Below are positions 32,952-42,204 of a stretch of 64,000 nucleotides of DNA, in pieces (positions within the stretch are counted from its first letter, which is position 1; each line of letters starts with the position of its first letter). Location of the stretch: NCBI GenBank assembly GCA_021832085.1, contig JAKBLM010000006.1, positions 1 through 64,000 on the forward strand. Reading direction: 5' to 3'. The notes beneath the pieces were generated by a model, which saw only the letters and a program-made list of their open reading frames with translations, was not told where the DNA came from and did no database searches. This DNA comes from Acidobacteriota bacterium (GTDB lineage: Bacteria; Acidobacteriota; Terriglobia; Acidiferrales; UBA7541). A program made the position numbers and the translations under genes.

Positions 32952-33281
32952 CTACACGGTTTTCAGGACCACCCCGATGGCGGTGGTGAGGCGATTCCAG
33001 TTCGCTTCTTCCTTTTCGAGAAATTTCTGGCCGGCGCGCGTGAGCGAATAGTATTTCGCGCGGCGATTGTTCTCCGAAGCGTGCCAGGAGGCGCGAATCC
33101 AGCCCTGCTGCTCGAGCCGATGGAGGGCCGGATAGAGCGCTCCCTGATTGATGCGCAGCACGTCGCCCGATACCTGGCGGATGCGGTGGCCGATCGCCCA
33201 GCCGTGCATCGGCTGATGGGCGACGGTTTTCAGGATGAGCAGGGCGAGCGTGCCTTGGACGAGATCGGTCGGCTTCGACAT
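32952..33281 (-). CDS. PadR-family transcriptional regulator (109 aa)
   Basis: The PadR winged helix is plain: LVQGTLALLILKTVAHQPMHGW, then INQGALYPALHRLEQQGWI and NNRRAKYYSLTRAGQKFL. It is of the short PadR-s2 type without a long C-terminal dimer arm. The gene precedes the ADOP permease by 16 bp and is preceded by a promoter containing a perfect inverted repeat next to its own start, which argues for autorepression of regulator and permease, relieved by a ligand. GAGGGA lies before the ATG. Confidence 0.95.
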   Translation of the reverse strand: MSKPTDLVQGTLALLILKTVAHQPMHGWAIGHRIRQVSGDVLRINQGALYPALHRLEQQGWIRASWHASENNRRAKYYSLTRAGQKFLEKEEANWNRLTTAIGVVLKTV

Positions 33282-33289
33282 CTGGTTCC

Positions 33290-33317
33290 CTCAGTGACTT
33301 TCCTATCAGTCACTGAG
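33290..33317 (-). promoter_or_regulatory. Likely PadR operator (10-bp perfect inverted repeat)
   Basis: CTCAGTGACT (33290-33299) and AGTCACTGAG (33308-33317) are exact reverse complements separated by 8 bases. The right arm includes an 11-bp palindrome TCAGTCACTGA. It lies between the -10 and the ribosome-binding site of the PadR gene, a position where a bound repressor would block transcription. Confidence 0.7.
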
Positions 33318-33321
33318 AGGA

Positions 33322-33349
33322 AATATACGCTCGGGAAGCGGCGAGTCAA
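33322..33349 (-). promoter_or_regulatory. Sigma-70 promoter of the PadR-ADOP operon
   Basis: On the minus strand TTGACT (33344-33349) and TATATT (33322-33327) are 16 bases apart. The predicted start falls at the edge of the inverted repeat 33290-33317. Confidence 0.65.
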
Positions 33350-33372
33350 GGGGAGATTGCGGGTAGCCCGGC

Positions 33373-34326
33373 TCAGTAGGCGAAGAGGAGCAGCAGGAAA
33401 AAGCAGTAGCCGGCGAGCAGCCAGGTGCCTTCGATACGGGTGATCCTCTCGCCGCGCCACATCACCAGCGGCAGCGCGGCGGTGAAGAGCAAGAAGGCGA
33501 TGAATTCCAGGCTGAGCGGCGAGGCGGCCAGGGTGACCGGCCGGACGAGCGCGGCGACGCCCATCGCGCCGAGGATGTTGAAGACGTTGCTGCCGACCAG
33601 GTTGCCGAGCAGCAGCTCGTTGCGCTGGGAGCGCGAGGCGACAAGCGAGGTGGCCAGCTCGGGCAGCGAGCCGCCGACGGCGACGATCGTGGCCGAGAGC
33701 GCCATTTCGCTGATGCTCGTGGCGCGCGCCAGCCCGGTGACCGCGAGCACGAAGAGGTGTCCGCCGAGCACCAGCCCGCTGAAGCCACCGAGCATCAGAC
33801 CGAGATCGCGGTAGAGATCGAAGCGCTTGCGGTATTCGCGAAAGGCTTCGCGGCGCGCCTCGGCCGTCACCGGCGAATCGCGCAGTGTCCAGCGGATCAC
33901 GCTGAAGGTGAACCAGACGAGGCCGGCGAGCAGCAGAATGGCGTCGATGCGGTCGAAGCGGCCCCGCCACGAGAGGATGTAGAAGACGGCGGTGGCCGCG
34001 AGCAGAAAGGCGATTTCCCGCTTCACCAGCCGCCGGGGCGCGGGCAGCGCGGCCAGCGCGGCCGAGAGGCCAAGGATCAGGCCAATATTGGCGATATTGC
34101 TCCCGAGAATGTTACCGAGGGCGACCGAAGGGCGCTTTTCGAACGAGGCCACGCCGGAAACCACCACCTCGGGCAGCGAGGTGCCGAAACCGACAACGGT
34201 GATGCCGATCACCATGGGATTGATCTGGAGGGCGCGCGCGACGCGGCTGGCGCCCCGCACCAATCCTTCGGCTCCGAGGTAGAGGCTCAGGGCACCGCCG
34301 AGGAAAGAGAGCGCGGTCCAGAACAT
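33373..34326 (-). CDS. CaCA-family cation exchanger (YrbG-like Na+/Ca2+ antiporter, 317 aa)
   Basis: Two inverted alpha repeats carry the ion-site signatures: GFGTSLPEVVVS with GNILGSNIANIGLILG in the first half, and VGGSLPELATSLVASRSQRNE with GNLVGSNVFNILGAMG in the second. About ten membrane spans are predicted, with an acidic-poor linker near the middle. Glu residues in both SLPE motifs are the expected Ca2+ ligands. It lies 151 bp downstream of the P-type Ca2+-ATPase on the same strand, so both likely export Ca2+ from the cytoplasm. Confidence 0.93.
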   Translation of the reverse strand: MFWTALSFLGGALSLYLGAEGLVRGASRVARALQINPMVIGITVVGFGTSLPEVVVSGVASFEKRPSVALGNILGSNIANIGLILGLSAALAALPAPRRLVKREIAFLLAATAVFYILSWRGRFDRIDAILLLAGLVWFTFSVIRWTLRDSPVTAEARREAFREYRKRFDLYRDLGLMLGGFSGLVLGGHLFVLAVTGLARATSISEMALSATIVAVGGSLPELATSLVASRSQRNELLLGNLVGSNVFNILGAMGVAALVRPVTLAASPLSLEFIAFLLFTAALPLVMWRGERITRIEGTWLLAGYCFFLLLLFAY

Positions 34327-34477
34327 TTTCGGCTCAGCAGGTCAAGACGGGTGTTGCGGCAAAGTGGTTTCGTTTCGTCGCGGGGAAAGCCGTGGGAAAT
34401 GCCGGCCGTACACCGGCGTTCGTGCGCCTCTCGCGACCCTCGGCCCGTGCGTTCCAATGGTCTTGCCGCCGATGCGC

Positions 34478-37210
34478 TCATCCCGCCGCGCGAGCGAGCT
34501 CGGCGCGGCGCCAGCGGAGCCACTTCACCAGTTCCGGAACCACGACGACCGGCAGCGCGAAGAGGATAATTACCGCCCAATCCCGCCAGGAGAGCGGCAA
34601 GGTGTGGAGCACGCGCTGGAGAAACGGAACATAAACCGCGGCGATCTGCAGGCCGACCATAGCGGTCCAGGCGACGAGCAGGGCCCGGTTCGAGGCGTAG
34701 CCGATTGCGCCGAGCGGCTCGCTGAGCGAGCGGAAATTGAAGACGTTCACTTTTTCGAGAATCACCAGGCCGCAAAAGGCCATGGTCATCGCCAGCGTCG
34801 GGTGCCTATGGCCGAAAAGATAATGGTGAAACAGCCAGAGCGTGCCGAAACCAAGGTAACCACCGAATGCGAGCACCATCCAGACGCCCGCACGGCCAAG
34901 GATTGGCTGGTCGATAGGGCGCGGAGGACGCCGGAGCACGTTTTTGCCGGCCGGTTCGAGGCCGAGGGCGACAGCAGTCACGCCGTCGGTGACCAGATTG
35001 ATCCACAGGATCTGGACGGGCAGCAGAATCAGCGGGCCACCGAGCAGCGTATTGACGAAAATCGCGGTGACCTCGCCCATGTTCGAAGAGAGCAGGTAGC
35101 GCACGAATTTCTGGATGTTGTCCCACTGGCGGCGGCCCTCCTCGATGGCGCCGACGATCGAAGCGAAATTGTCGTCGGTGAGGACGAGGTCGGAAGCGCC
35201 CTTGGCGACATCGGTGCCACGCAGGCCCATGGCGACGCCGACGTCGGCCTTTTTCAGCGCCGGAGCATCGTTGACGCCGTCACCGGTCATGCAGACCACG
35301 TGCCCGAGCTTTTGCAGGCCGGCGACGATGCGGATCTTGTCTTCCGGGCTGATCCGGGCGAAGAGGACGTTTTCGGCGAGCGCGGCGGCGAGTTGGCGGT
35401 CGCCGAGCTGGGCGAGTTCGCGGCCGGTGATGATGCGATCGACCTGGAGGCCGATGCGTTGGGCCACGCTGGCGGCCGTGGCGGGAGCGTCGCCGGTCAT
35501 CATGATCACCTTGATCCGGGCGGCGCGGGCCTGGCTGACGCTTTCGGGGACTTCGAGCCGCGGCGGATCGCTCATGCCGGCCAGTCCGAGCAAAGTGAGC
35601 TCGCGCTCGACCGGGACGGGCTCGAGCGGCAAGCCGGGAGGCAAGCGGCGGACGGCGACGGCAAGCATGCGCAGGCCCTGGGCGGCGAAGGCATCGGCAG
35701 CGGCCAGGCAGCGGTCGCGCTCGGCTGCCGTGAGCTCGCGCTCGATGGAACCGTCGAGCACGCGTGTCGCGCGCTCGAGCAGGACTTCCGGGGCGCCCTT
35801 GACGTGGGCGAGCAGGCTGCCGTCGCGCCGCTCCACCACGGTCATTCGCTTTCGCTCGGATTCGAAGGGAAATTCGGCGACCGTCTCGTTTTCGGTTTCC
35901 GGCGGAAGGCCGGCCTTGAGCGCGGCGACGACCAGAGCGGCCTCGGTCGGTTCGCCAAGGCGATGCCAGCCGTCCTGCTCGGGATAGACGCGGGCGTGGT
36001 TGCAGCGCAGGGCCGATTCGAGCAGAGCGGCGAGATCCGGGGCGGAGCGGGGATCGAGCCGGCTGCCGTCGAGGCGGAAATCGCCTTCGGGAACGTAGCC
36101 CGTGCCGGTGACTTCTATCGGGCCGGTGCGCGGCAGCCAGATCGTGCCGACCGTCATTTCGTTCTGAGTGAGCGTGCCGGTTTTGTCGGTGCAGATGACC
36201 GTGGCCGCGCCGAGGGTTTCGGCAGCCTGCAGCCGGCGGAGCAGCGCGCGGCGGCGGGCCATCGTGCGCACGCCGAGCGCAAGCGCAATCGTCACGACGG
36301 CGGGCAGGCCCTCGGGGACCACGGCGACCGCCAGGGAAACGCCGGTCAGAAACATTTCGAGCAGCGGCTTGCCCATCAGCCAGCCGCTGACGCCGACGAT
36401 CACAGAGACGCCAATGGCGAAGGCGCCGACCTGGCGGCCCAGGGAGGCCAACCGCTTCTGTAGCGGCGTCGGCTCCTCGACGAGCGTTTCGGTGAGATGG
36501 GCGATGCGGCCGAACTCGGTGGCTTCGCCGGTGGCGACGACCACGGCGCGGGCCGAGCCGATCGTGACGTTGGTGCCCATCCAGGCCATGGACGCACGCT
36601 CGGCCAGCGAATCCTCGCTATCGACCGGGGCGACGCGTTTGGGCACCGAGGCCGATTCGCCGGTAAGCAGGGATTCATCGGCCCGGAGCCGTATGGTTTC
36701 GATCAGGCGCAGATCGGCGGGGACGCGATCGCCGGTTTCAAGCAGGACCAGGTCGCCGGGGACAAGCGCGCGGGCCTCGATTTCCTGCTCGTGGCCGTCG
36801 CGGACCACGCGCGAGTGCGGCGCGAGCATTCGGCGCAAGGCCTCGAGCGCCTCTTCGGCCCGCCATTCCTGCACGAAGCCGAGAAGGCCGTTGAGCACGA
36901 CGATCGCCAGGATGGCCGCGGCATCTACGGTCTCGCCCACGGCAAAGGAAACCACCGCCGCGACGACCAGGATCAGAATCAGTACGCTGAGGAACTGGCG
37001 GGCCAAAATGGCCGGCCAGGGCGTTTTGCGGGCGGCCTCGAAGGCGTTGGGGCCGAAGTGAGCGAGGCGCCGGGCTGCTTCTTCCGAATCGAGTCCGCGG
37101 CGAGGGTCGGTGCCAAGCCGTTCGAGCACAATGGCCGCATCAAGCGCGTGCCAGGCGGTGACTTCCGCCGCAGCCACGCGCCCGTTGGAGACGGGCTGCG
37201 AAGTTGGCAT
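34478..37210 (-). CDS. P-type Ca2+-ATPase, SERCA-like (910 aa)
   Basis: The order is SERCA-like: N-terminal cation-ATPase domain (TAWHALDAAIVLERLGTDP), actuator with TGES, membrane helix 4 with PEGLPAVV, phosphorylation site DKTGTL at D342, nucleotide-domain KGAPE, TGD, and hinge MTGDGVNDAPALKKADVGVAMG, then six C-terminal spans. The PEGLP motif and Asn/Asp in the NLVTDG helix support Ca2+ or Mn2+ as the cargo rather than heavy metals. ATG 37210 begins the conserved N-domain; the frame is open upstream but not homologous. The CaCA exchanger follows downstream. Confidence 0.93.
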   Translation of the reverse strand: MPTSQPVSNGRVAAAEVTAWHALDAAIVLERLGTDPRRGLDSEEAARRLAHFGPNAFEAARKTPWPAILARQFLSVLILILVVAAVVSFAVGETVDAAAILAIVVLNGLLGFVQEWRAEEALEALRRMLAPHSRVVRDGHEQEIEARALVPGDLVLLETGDRVPADLRLIETIRLRADESLLTGESASVPKRVAPVDSEDSLAERASMAWMGTNVTIGSARAVVVATGEATEFGRIAHLTETLVEEPTPLQKRLASLGRQVGAFAIGVSVIVGVSGWLMGKPLLEMFLTGVSLAVAVVPEGLPAVVTIALALGVRTMARRRALLRRLQAAETLGAATVICTDKTGTLTQNEMTVGTIWLPRTGPIEVTGTGYVPEGDFRLDGSRLDPRSAPDLAALLESALRCNHARVYPEQDGWHRLGEPTEAALVVAALKAGLPPETENETVAEFPFESERKRMTVVERRDGSLLAHVKGAPEVLLERATRVLDGSIERELTAAERDRCLAAADAFAAQGLRMLAVAVRRLPPGLPLEPVPVERELTLLGLAGMSDPPRLEVPESVSQARAARIKVIMMTGDAPATAASVAQRIGLQVDRIITGRELAQLGDRQLAAALAENVLFARISPEDKIRIVAGLQKLGHVVCMTGDGVNDAPALKKADVGVAMGLRGTDVAKGASDLVLTDDNFASIVGAIEEGRRQWDNIQKFVRYLLSSNMGEVTAIFVNTLLGGPLILLPVQILWINLVTDGVTAVALGLEPAGKNVLRRPPRPIDQPILGRAGVWMVLAFGGYLGFGTLWLFHHYLFGHRHPTLAMTMAFCGLVILEKVNVFNFRSLSEPLGAIGYASNRALLVAWTAMVGLQIAAVYVPFLQRVLHTLPLSWRDWAVIILFALPVVVVPELVKWLRWRRAELARAAG

Positions 37211-37480
37211 GAAGCTGCAGCTCCCTCGGCTTCGCGCACGAATGCCGCTCCATCCCCGCACGGGCCGATCGAAACTATGCCAGCCTCCCGCCAGAAGGCA
37301 TTACCCGTATTTCAACACGATTACCCCGTTTCGCTCTAGTAACTTCTTTCGAATAGCTACGAAGAAGAAACTGCCGCGCAACAAGAGGCCGGGAGGCCCA
37401 GGGGATACTTTTGGAACTTTTGGGGGCGCTAAACTGAAGGTGAGATAGGACCCGAGATCCTGAGAAAGGGAGAATTACCG
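37211..37480. other. Divergent intergenic region of Ca2+-ATPase and Spy-like genes
   Basis: GGAACTT (37413-37419) resembles the -35 of extracytoplasmic-function sigma factors, but I see no convincing -10 at 16-17 bases. GGGAG before the Spy-like ATG is its ribosome-binding site. Otherwise nothing is recognised. Confidence 0.3.
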
Positions 37481-38137
37481 ATGCGAATTCACTCGAAGAT
37501 TGCGCTTGCCCTGGCTTTCGCGGCCATGGCGTTGCCGGCCGCATATGCCCAGACGCCGAAGGCCGGGCAGGCGGCGCAGCAGGGGTGGGCGCCAGGGCCG
37601 ATGATGATGCGCATGCGCGGACAGATGCGCGGTGGCTGGGGACCTGGCCGCGGGATGGGGATGCGGATGGGCATGATGCACCGTTGGGGCCATCCGGGCC
37701 CCGGTTTCATGCTGTTGGCACTGGTGAACAATCCGGAGATGCGCCAGCGCGTGGGTATCACCGCCGAGCAGGCGGCGAGCATCCGGCAGAAAGTGACCGA
37801 ATTCCTGAAGGGGCAGATTCGCAATCGCGCGGATATCGCGATTCAGCGCCTCAACCTGCGCAATCTGCTCGCGGCCGAGAATCCGAATCGGACGGCGATC
37901 GATGCAGCTCTTCAGCAGATCAGCACGCTGCGCCTCGCCGGAGAGAAAGCGGCGGTGAATTTCCGCCTCGATATGCGCAATGCACTCACACCGGCCCAGC
38001 GCCAGAAGCTGATGCAGATGCGGCGCCAGTTCATGCGCCGCGGCTTCCACCGCTGGGACATGCGCGGCGGGCGCGGCATGATGCGCGGGCCGAAGGGAAT
38101 GAACCCGCCGAATAATTCGGGCTCCGGGTCAAAGTAA
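37481..38137 (+). CDS. Spy/CpxP-like periplasmic protein, Met- and Arg-rich (218 aa)
   Basis: A signal peptide (LALAFAAMALPAAYA) is followed by a Gly/Met/Arg low-complexity stretch (about 37-70; MMMRMRGQMRGGWGPGRGMGMRMG), then a helical region with LTxxQ-like motifs: VGITAEQAASIRQKV and ALTPAQRQKLMQM. This is the Spy/CpxP family of periplasmic chaperones or metal sensors. The Met-rich part could bind copper or other soft metals. The C-terminus is again Gly/Met/Pro-rich. GGGAG lies 8 bases before the ATG. It diverges from the Ca2+-ATPase. Confidence 0.82.
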   Translation: MRIHSKIALALAFAAMALPAAYAQTPKAGQAAQQGWAPGPMMMRMRGQMRGGWGPGRGMGMRMGMMHRWGHPGPGFMLLALVNNPEMRQRVGITAEQAASIRQKVTEFLKGQIRNRADIAIQRLNLRNLLAAENPNRTAIDAALQQISTLRLAGEKAAVNFRLDMRNALTPAQRQKLMQMRRQFMRRGFHRWDMRGGRGMMRGPKGMNPPNNSGSGSK

Positions 38138-38289
38138 GGGCTGCGGGCCAGGTTGTTCCCCCAAAACAAAGCGACGGCCGGTCCCTCCCCGGCCGTCGTG
38201 CTTGCGGAAGTCCCGTGCGCCGCTGTCAGCAACGGGCTGGCGCGGCGCACGGTGTTTTCCAGCAGGGTTTGGTTACCGGTTTCCTTTCG

Positions 38290-39021
38290 TGTCCAATATG
38301 GGTGAGGGATCGCGCGCAGTTGCACCGATTTTGTCTCGCCTGCCGACAGCTCGATTATCTCGCCTTGCTTGGCCACTCGCTTCAGGAACGCCGGATCGAA
38401 CCACGCACCGTATTTGACTGCGGTCCACGCATCTAGCCGGTATTTGCCCGGAGCCACTCCCGCCAGCAAGAAATGGTTGCGTGAATAGAGCGTGGCAAAC
38501 CGAAAGAGCCAATGCGCGCGGCGGTCCTTATTTCGCGGGAACCAGGACGACCGAGGCCTGATCGCCAGGCTTGCCGTTGGAGTTCACCACCGTGCCCAGC
38601 ATGTGGGCGCCGCGCCAGCTCACCGCCAGATCGAGCGTGCTGGTCGGTTTCTTCGTCGTCACGGTGAGCAGGCCCGTCCTCACATTCTTCCCGCCGAACT
38701 TGGCCGATTTGATGTACTAATTCGGCGCCAATCGGTAAGGCCGGGGTTTGCCTTGCCGCACGCCGAGTTGAATCTGGTAGTGCCCGGGGAAGAGGCCTTT
38801 CAGCTCGAACGAACTGTTCGCCCGCACGGCCCCGCCGAGATTGTGTAGCGGAAGTATCCGGGCGCCTGGCCTTCAACCTTCAAGTGGCCGGCGATGTTCC
38901 AGCCGGGATGCGGATCGAGCACCACGCCGGTAACGTTTCCCTGAGCCACCTTGACCCGAGCCCATGCCGAAAGCGAAAACGATTCAGCTGGCGCCGCGAA
39001 GAAGCGTAGCGCCCTTGGCAA
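38290..39021 (-). pseudogene. Decayed 3' part of a carboxypeptidase-regulatory (Ig-like) domain protein
   Basis: Pieces of one protein are readable in different frames on the minus strand: KVAQGNVTGVVLDPHPGWNI (about 38.85-38.97 kb); then SSFELKGLFPGHYQIQLGV; then after an in-frame TAG (38717-38719) KSAKFGGKNVRTGLLTVTT to ASVVLVPAK and a TAA (38528-38530); then in another frame LLAGVAPGKYRLDAWTAVKY to about 38.3 kb. This is the usual order of a family common in Acidobacteriota. At least one frameshift and two stops, plus a missing N-terminus, indicate a pseudogene. Sequencing error could explain one but hardly all. The exact ends are approximate. Confidence 0.7.
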
Positions 39022-39056
39022 AAGCTGCAGGGGTCGGCCACTTTGCGTAGCTCTAA

Positions 39057-39091
39057 GACCGCCCCACGCGCCGGGTTCGCGTGGGGCGGTC
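39057..39091 (-). terminator. Stem-loop terminator after the first TonB-dependent receptor gene
   Basis: Two perfect 14-bp arms (39057-39070 and 39078-39091) flank a 7-base loop, 39 bases after the stop at 39130. On the minus strand it is followed by TTAGAGC, so the U-run is short. Confidence 0.6.
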
Positions 39092-39129
39092 TCCGCACGG
39101 ATCGATTCGCCAGAGAAGCCCCGGCAGTA

Positions 39130-42099
39130 TCAGAAGGAGAGCCGTGCGGAAAACTGCATTTCGCGGGCGGGGAGCTGATTGGTGATGCCCGAAAGCGGTT
39201 CGCCAAAGCCGGGCCCGGGCGTTGCGCCGTTGCCCCAGGTGCCGCTGTAGCCGACGAAATTGGCGTGATTGAAAACGTTGAACGCTTCGGCCCGCAGATT
39301 GAGCCGCACGCGGCCATCGGGCACCAGTGCGAAGGAGCGAGCGACGAAAGGATCGAAGGTGTAGATGGGTCGGCCGTGACCGGCGTTGCGGCCGATGACG
39401 TGGCCGTTGACGACCGGGCGATCGTTGGTAGCGCCGAAGTCGCCGCTGTTGGTTACGCCGGTAACGATGTTGTAGGGAAAGCTGGAGCCGAGCGTGGCAA
39501 CGCCGCCGATTTGAATTTGCAAGGGAGCGGTGTAGACGCCGCTCAGGACGAAGCGCTGCGCCTCATCGAAGATGGCGTTGCCTTTCTCCTGGGCGCCGGT
39601 GAAATTGGGATCGTTGGGGTTCTGCCCGGCCCTCGCGACATCAGGATCGACGTTATCGATGGTGTGCGACCATGTGTAGCTGGCCAGCATCGAGATGCCA
39701 TGCTGAAAAGTGTGGTTGAGGTTGACGTCGAGGGCGTTGTAGTAGGACCAGCCGTCGTTCACAGTGCTCATAATCGCGGCGTAGGGTGGTTCAGGGGTAG
39801 TCGCGGCCTTCGGGTTGCAGGTCATGCTGTGCTGCTGATACCACCAGATCCAGTAGGGACGGGTGCAATTGGCCTCTTGCGCAGTGCGCACCTGGCCAGG
39901 TTCGGTGCGAATAAACGGAGTTGGGGAATTGACGTCGAGGAAGCGTTCGTTCTGCCACGTATGCGAGCCGACATAATCGGCGCTCAGAATCCAGTTGGGT
40001 AAGAGCTTGCGCTCGATGCCGAAGACCCATTCACCGGTGTAGGGACTCAGCAGCGCATTCGCATAGCCTTTCAGCGTGTCGGTGGGGAAGAACTGATTGT
40101 AATAGGCGCTCTCGCCCGGGCGGATGTAGATGGTACGGACCGGCTCGGTGGCGCCGGGTGGAAAGGCGGGCAAAGGCACTTCGGAAACACTCGTCGGAAA
40201 ACCGGGCTGGCCAGGCGCGGCGGTGTATGTGAACACGCCGGTCGGCCCGTCCAAGGCGTAAAAGGATTGGGTATTGTCGGCGATCTGGGAGTAGTAGATA
40301 CCGAAGCCGCCGCGCAGGACCGTGGTGCCGTTGCCGAACATATCCCAGGCGAAGCCAACGCGAGGGGCAAAGTCGTGGGTGGAATCGGTGAAGGTCTGCA
40401 GCTCGTAGCTGAGGCCGAGATCGAGGGTGAAATGGGGCTTGACGCGGTAGTTGTCCTGGAAGTAGGCGTTCCACAGCGTATCGTTGACGGTATACGCGCC
40501 ATTGCCATAGGCCTGGGTATAGCTGACCACATTGTCGATATTGTCCAGATAAGCGGGGCTTTCGCAGACCGAGAGCGCCTGGGTGCAGACGTTGTAGGTG
40601 AGTTGGCCGAGGTAGATCGGGCCGCCGTTTTCGTAACCGTTGCCGCCGTTGTGGGAGTGGATCATGTCGACGCCGAACGCCAGGGAATGGGGGCCGAGCA
40701 CCCACGAAACGGTGTCGCTCGCCTCGTACTGGCGGTTGAGCACCAGGTTCGATGACGAGGTGCCGGAAGTGAACGTGCCTCCGGTCGAAACCGGAACGAC
40801 GTACTGGGTACCATTAATCACCGGAGTGAACTGGGTGATCGGCGAAGCGAGTTGGAATTGGATGCGAGCGTCATTGAGCAGGCTCGGACTCAGCACCGCC
40901 GTCTCGTCGAGTTCGGCGCTGTAGGTGCGGCGGTGAAAGATGCGATCGGTGCTGGGGAGGCTGTTGCCGCCGACAATGCCGTTCGGATTCGTGTCCTTGA
41001 AGGCGTCGGCGTCGAGGCGAAGGAATATTCTGTTGGCGTTGTTGATGTGGTGATCAATCCGCAGAAAGCCCAGCCAACCCCGATAGTGGCCGATGAAGTT
41101 GCCGGGCTCGATCGGCGACGTGACCGGCGAGGCACGGTTTTGCCAGCTGTACTCATAGTCCGCGGCGAAATGGGTGCGGTGGCTGGAGCCGATCGGGCCG
41201 GAAAGGCCAAAGGCGGTCTGGGCCAGCGTATCGCTGGTGAGGTCGTTGCCGCTTTTCGCGGTCGACGGGTTGAAACCCGAGAGCCGCGCTTCCGTAGCCG
41301 AAGGCCGCCACAGTCCAAGCACGTCGCCATGCCACCGGTTGGCGCCGCTCTGGGTGATGATGTTCACCACGTTGCCGGCGGTGAAGCCGTAATCGGCAGA
41401 AAAGGAGTTGTTGAGCACCGTCATCTCCTGCACGGCATCGAGCGGGAGGTTGGTAAAGATCGTCTGGCGCCCCCAGAGATCGACGTCGTTGACGCCATCG
41501 ACTTCAAACCAGGTCTGCCGGCGGCCGGTGCCGTTGGAGTTGAACATGTTCTGGTTCATGAACATATCGCCCTGATTGATCGCCGGGGTATTGGCGGCAT
41601 CGAGCAGGGGCAGGTAGGTGATGCGGCGATTCAGAAGCGGGACCGCGTGCATGTGGCCGACGCTAAGATGAACGCCGAGTTGTGGCTCGTCGGCGCGCAC
41701 CGCGCCGAGCACGCCGGTGACCGTGACATGTGTGGCCTGCCCGGCGACGTTGATTTGCAGTTGGAAATGCGCGGTTCTTCCGCCGACCAGGGTGATGCCC
41801 TGGAGGCGCGTTACGGCGAAGCCCTGCTTTTCGGCGGTGAGCGCGTAGGTTCCCGCGATCGGCAGGCCCGCCAGGTTAAACGATCCGGAAGAATCGGTCA
41901 GCGCGGTCCTGCGAAGTCCAGTCGACGTGTTGACGACGGTGATGCGCGCTCCCGGCACCGGTGCATGGCTCTGATCGGTTACTTTCCCTTGGATGGTGGC
42001 CGTATCCGGCGTTTGGGCGCGCAGGTTGGCTACCGCGATCAGAAAAACCATGCCAAGAAGACAGACAATTACCCTGTTCCGCGTTCTTGCTACATACAT
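39130..42099 (-). CDS. Oar-like TonB-dependent receptor with carboxypeptidase-regulatory domain (989 aa), copy 1
   Basis: A signal peptide (about 1-28, ending LRA) is followed by a carboxypeptidase-regulatory Ig fold (about 30-120; ATIQGKVTDQSHAPVPGARI), a plug (about 120-260; NRRITYLPLLDA, WFEVDGVNDVDLWG, FTAGNVVNIITQSG) and a large 22-strand-type barrel to the terminal RLSF. The end with Phe suits outer-membrane insertion. It should import a large nutrient, powered by TonB, as Oar/SusC-like proteins do; the ligand is unknown. The next gene upstream (42205-45168) is a close paralogue in tandem, and both share a 23-bp upstream element. Confidence 0.92.
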   Translation of the reverse strand: MYVARTRNRVIVCLLGMVFLIAVANLRAQTPDTATIQGKVTDQSHAPVPGARITVVNTSTGLRRTALTDSSGSFNLAGLPIAGTYALTAEKQGFAVTRLQGITLVGGRTAHFQLQINVAGQATHVTVTGVLGAVRADEPQLGVHLSVGHMHAVPLLNRRITYLPLLDAANTPAINQGDMFMNQNMFNSNGTGRRQTWFEVDGVNDVDLWGRQTIFTNLPLDAVQEMTVLNNSFSADYGFTAGNVVNIITQSGANRWHGDVLGLWRPSATEARLSGFNPSTAKSGNDLTSDTLAQTAFGLSGPIGSSHRTHFAADYEYSWQNRASPVTSPIEPGNFIGHYRGWLGFLRIDHHINNANRIFLRLDADAFKDTNPNGIVGGNSLPSTDRIFHRRTYSAELDETAVLSPSLLNDARIQFQLASPITQFTPVINGTQYVVPVSTGGTFTSGTSSSNLVLNRQYEASDTVSWVLGPHSLAFGVDMIHSHNGGNGYENGGPIYLGQLTYNVCTQALSVCESPAYLDNIDNVVSYTQAYGNGAYTVNDTLWNAYFQDNYRVKPHFTLDLGLSYELQTFTDSTHDFAPRVGFAWDMFGNGTTVLRGGFGIYYSQIADNTQSFYALDGPTGVFTYTAAPGQPGFPTSVSEVPLPAFPPGATEPVRTIYIRPGESAYYNQFFPTDTLKGYANALLSPYTGEWVFGIERKLLPNWILSADYVGSHTWQNERFLDVNSPTPFIRTEPGQVRTAQEANCTRPYWIWWYQQHSMTCNPKAATTPEPPYAAIMSTVNDGWSYYNALDVNLNHTFQHGISMLASYTWSHTIDNVDPDVARAGQNPNDPNFTGAQEKGNAIFDEAQRFVLSGVYTAPLQIQIGGVATLGSSFPYNIVTGVTNSGDFGATNDRPVVNGHVIGRNAGHGRPIYTFDPFVARSFALVPDGRVRLNLRAEAFNVFNHANFVGYSGTWGNGATPGPGFGEPLSGITNQLPAREMQFSARLSF

Positions 42100-42127
42100 G
42101 GCGCGGCTTAATCTACTCGGTGCTCCA

Positions 42128-42150
42128 GACTACTACCAGGATCGTAATTC
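42128..42150 (-). promoter_or_regulatory. Conserved upstream element, receptor copy 1
   Basis: This 23-bp block (minus strand begins GAATTACGAT and ends GGTAGTAGTC) is repeated with one base change at 45196-45218. Both lie 27-28 bases before the ATG of a receptor gene. The sequence between block and ATG differs, so the block is conserved on its own account. It may be an operator or leader element. Confidence 0.5.
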
Positions 42151-42204
42151 GCGGAAATCACCTGCGAATCGGTTGCCCTGCGAAGGCCTTCAGTTCAGCT
42201 TTCT

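Noticed and set aside
37912..38469. Long minus-strand open frame overlapping the end of the Spy-like gene
   Set aside because: Only its first ~55 codons look like protein (end of the decayed Ig-like gene); the rest is antisense to the Spy-like gene.
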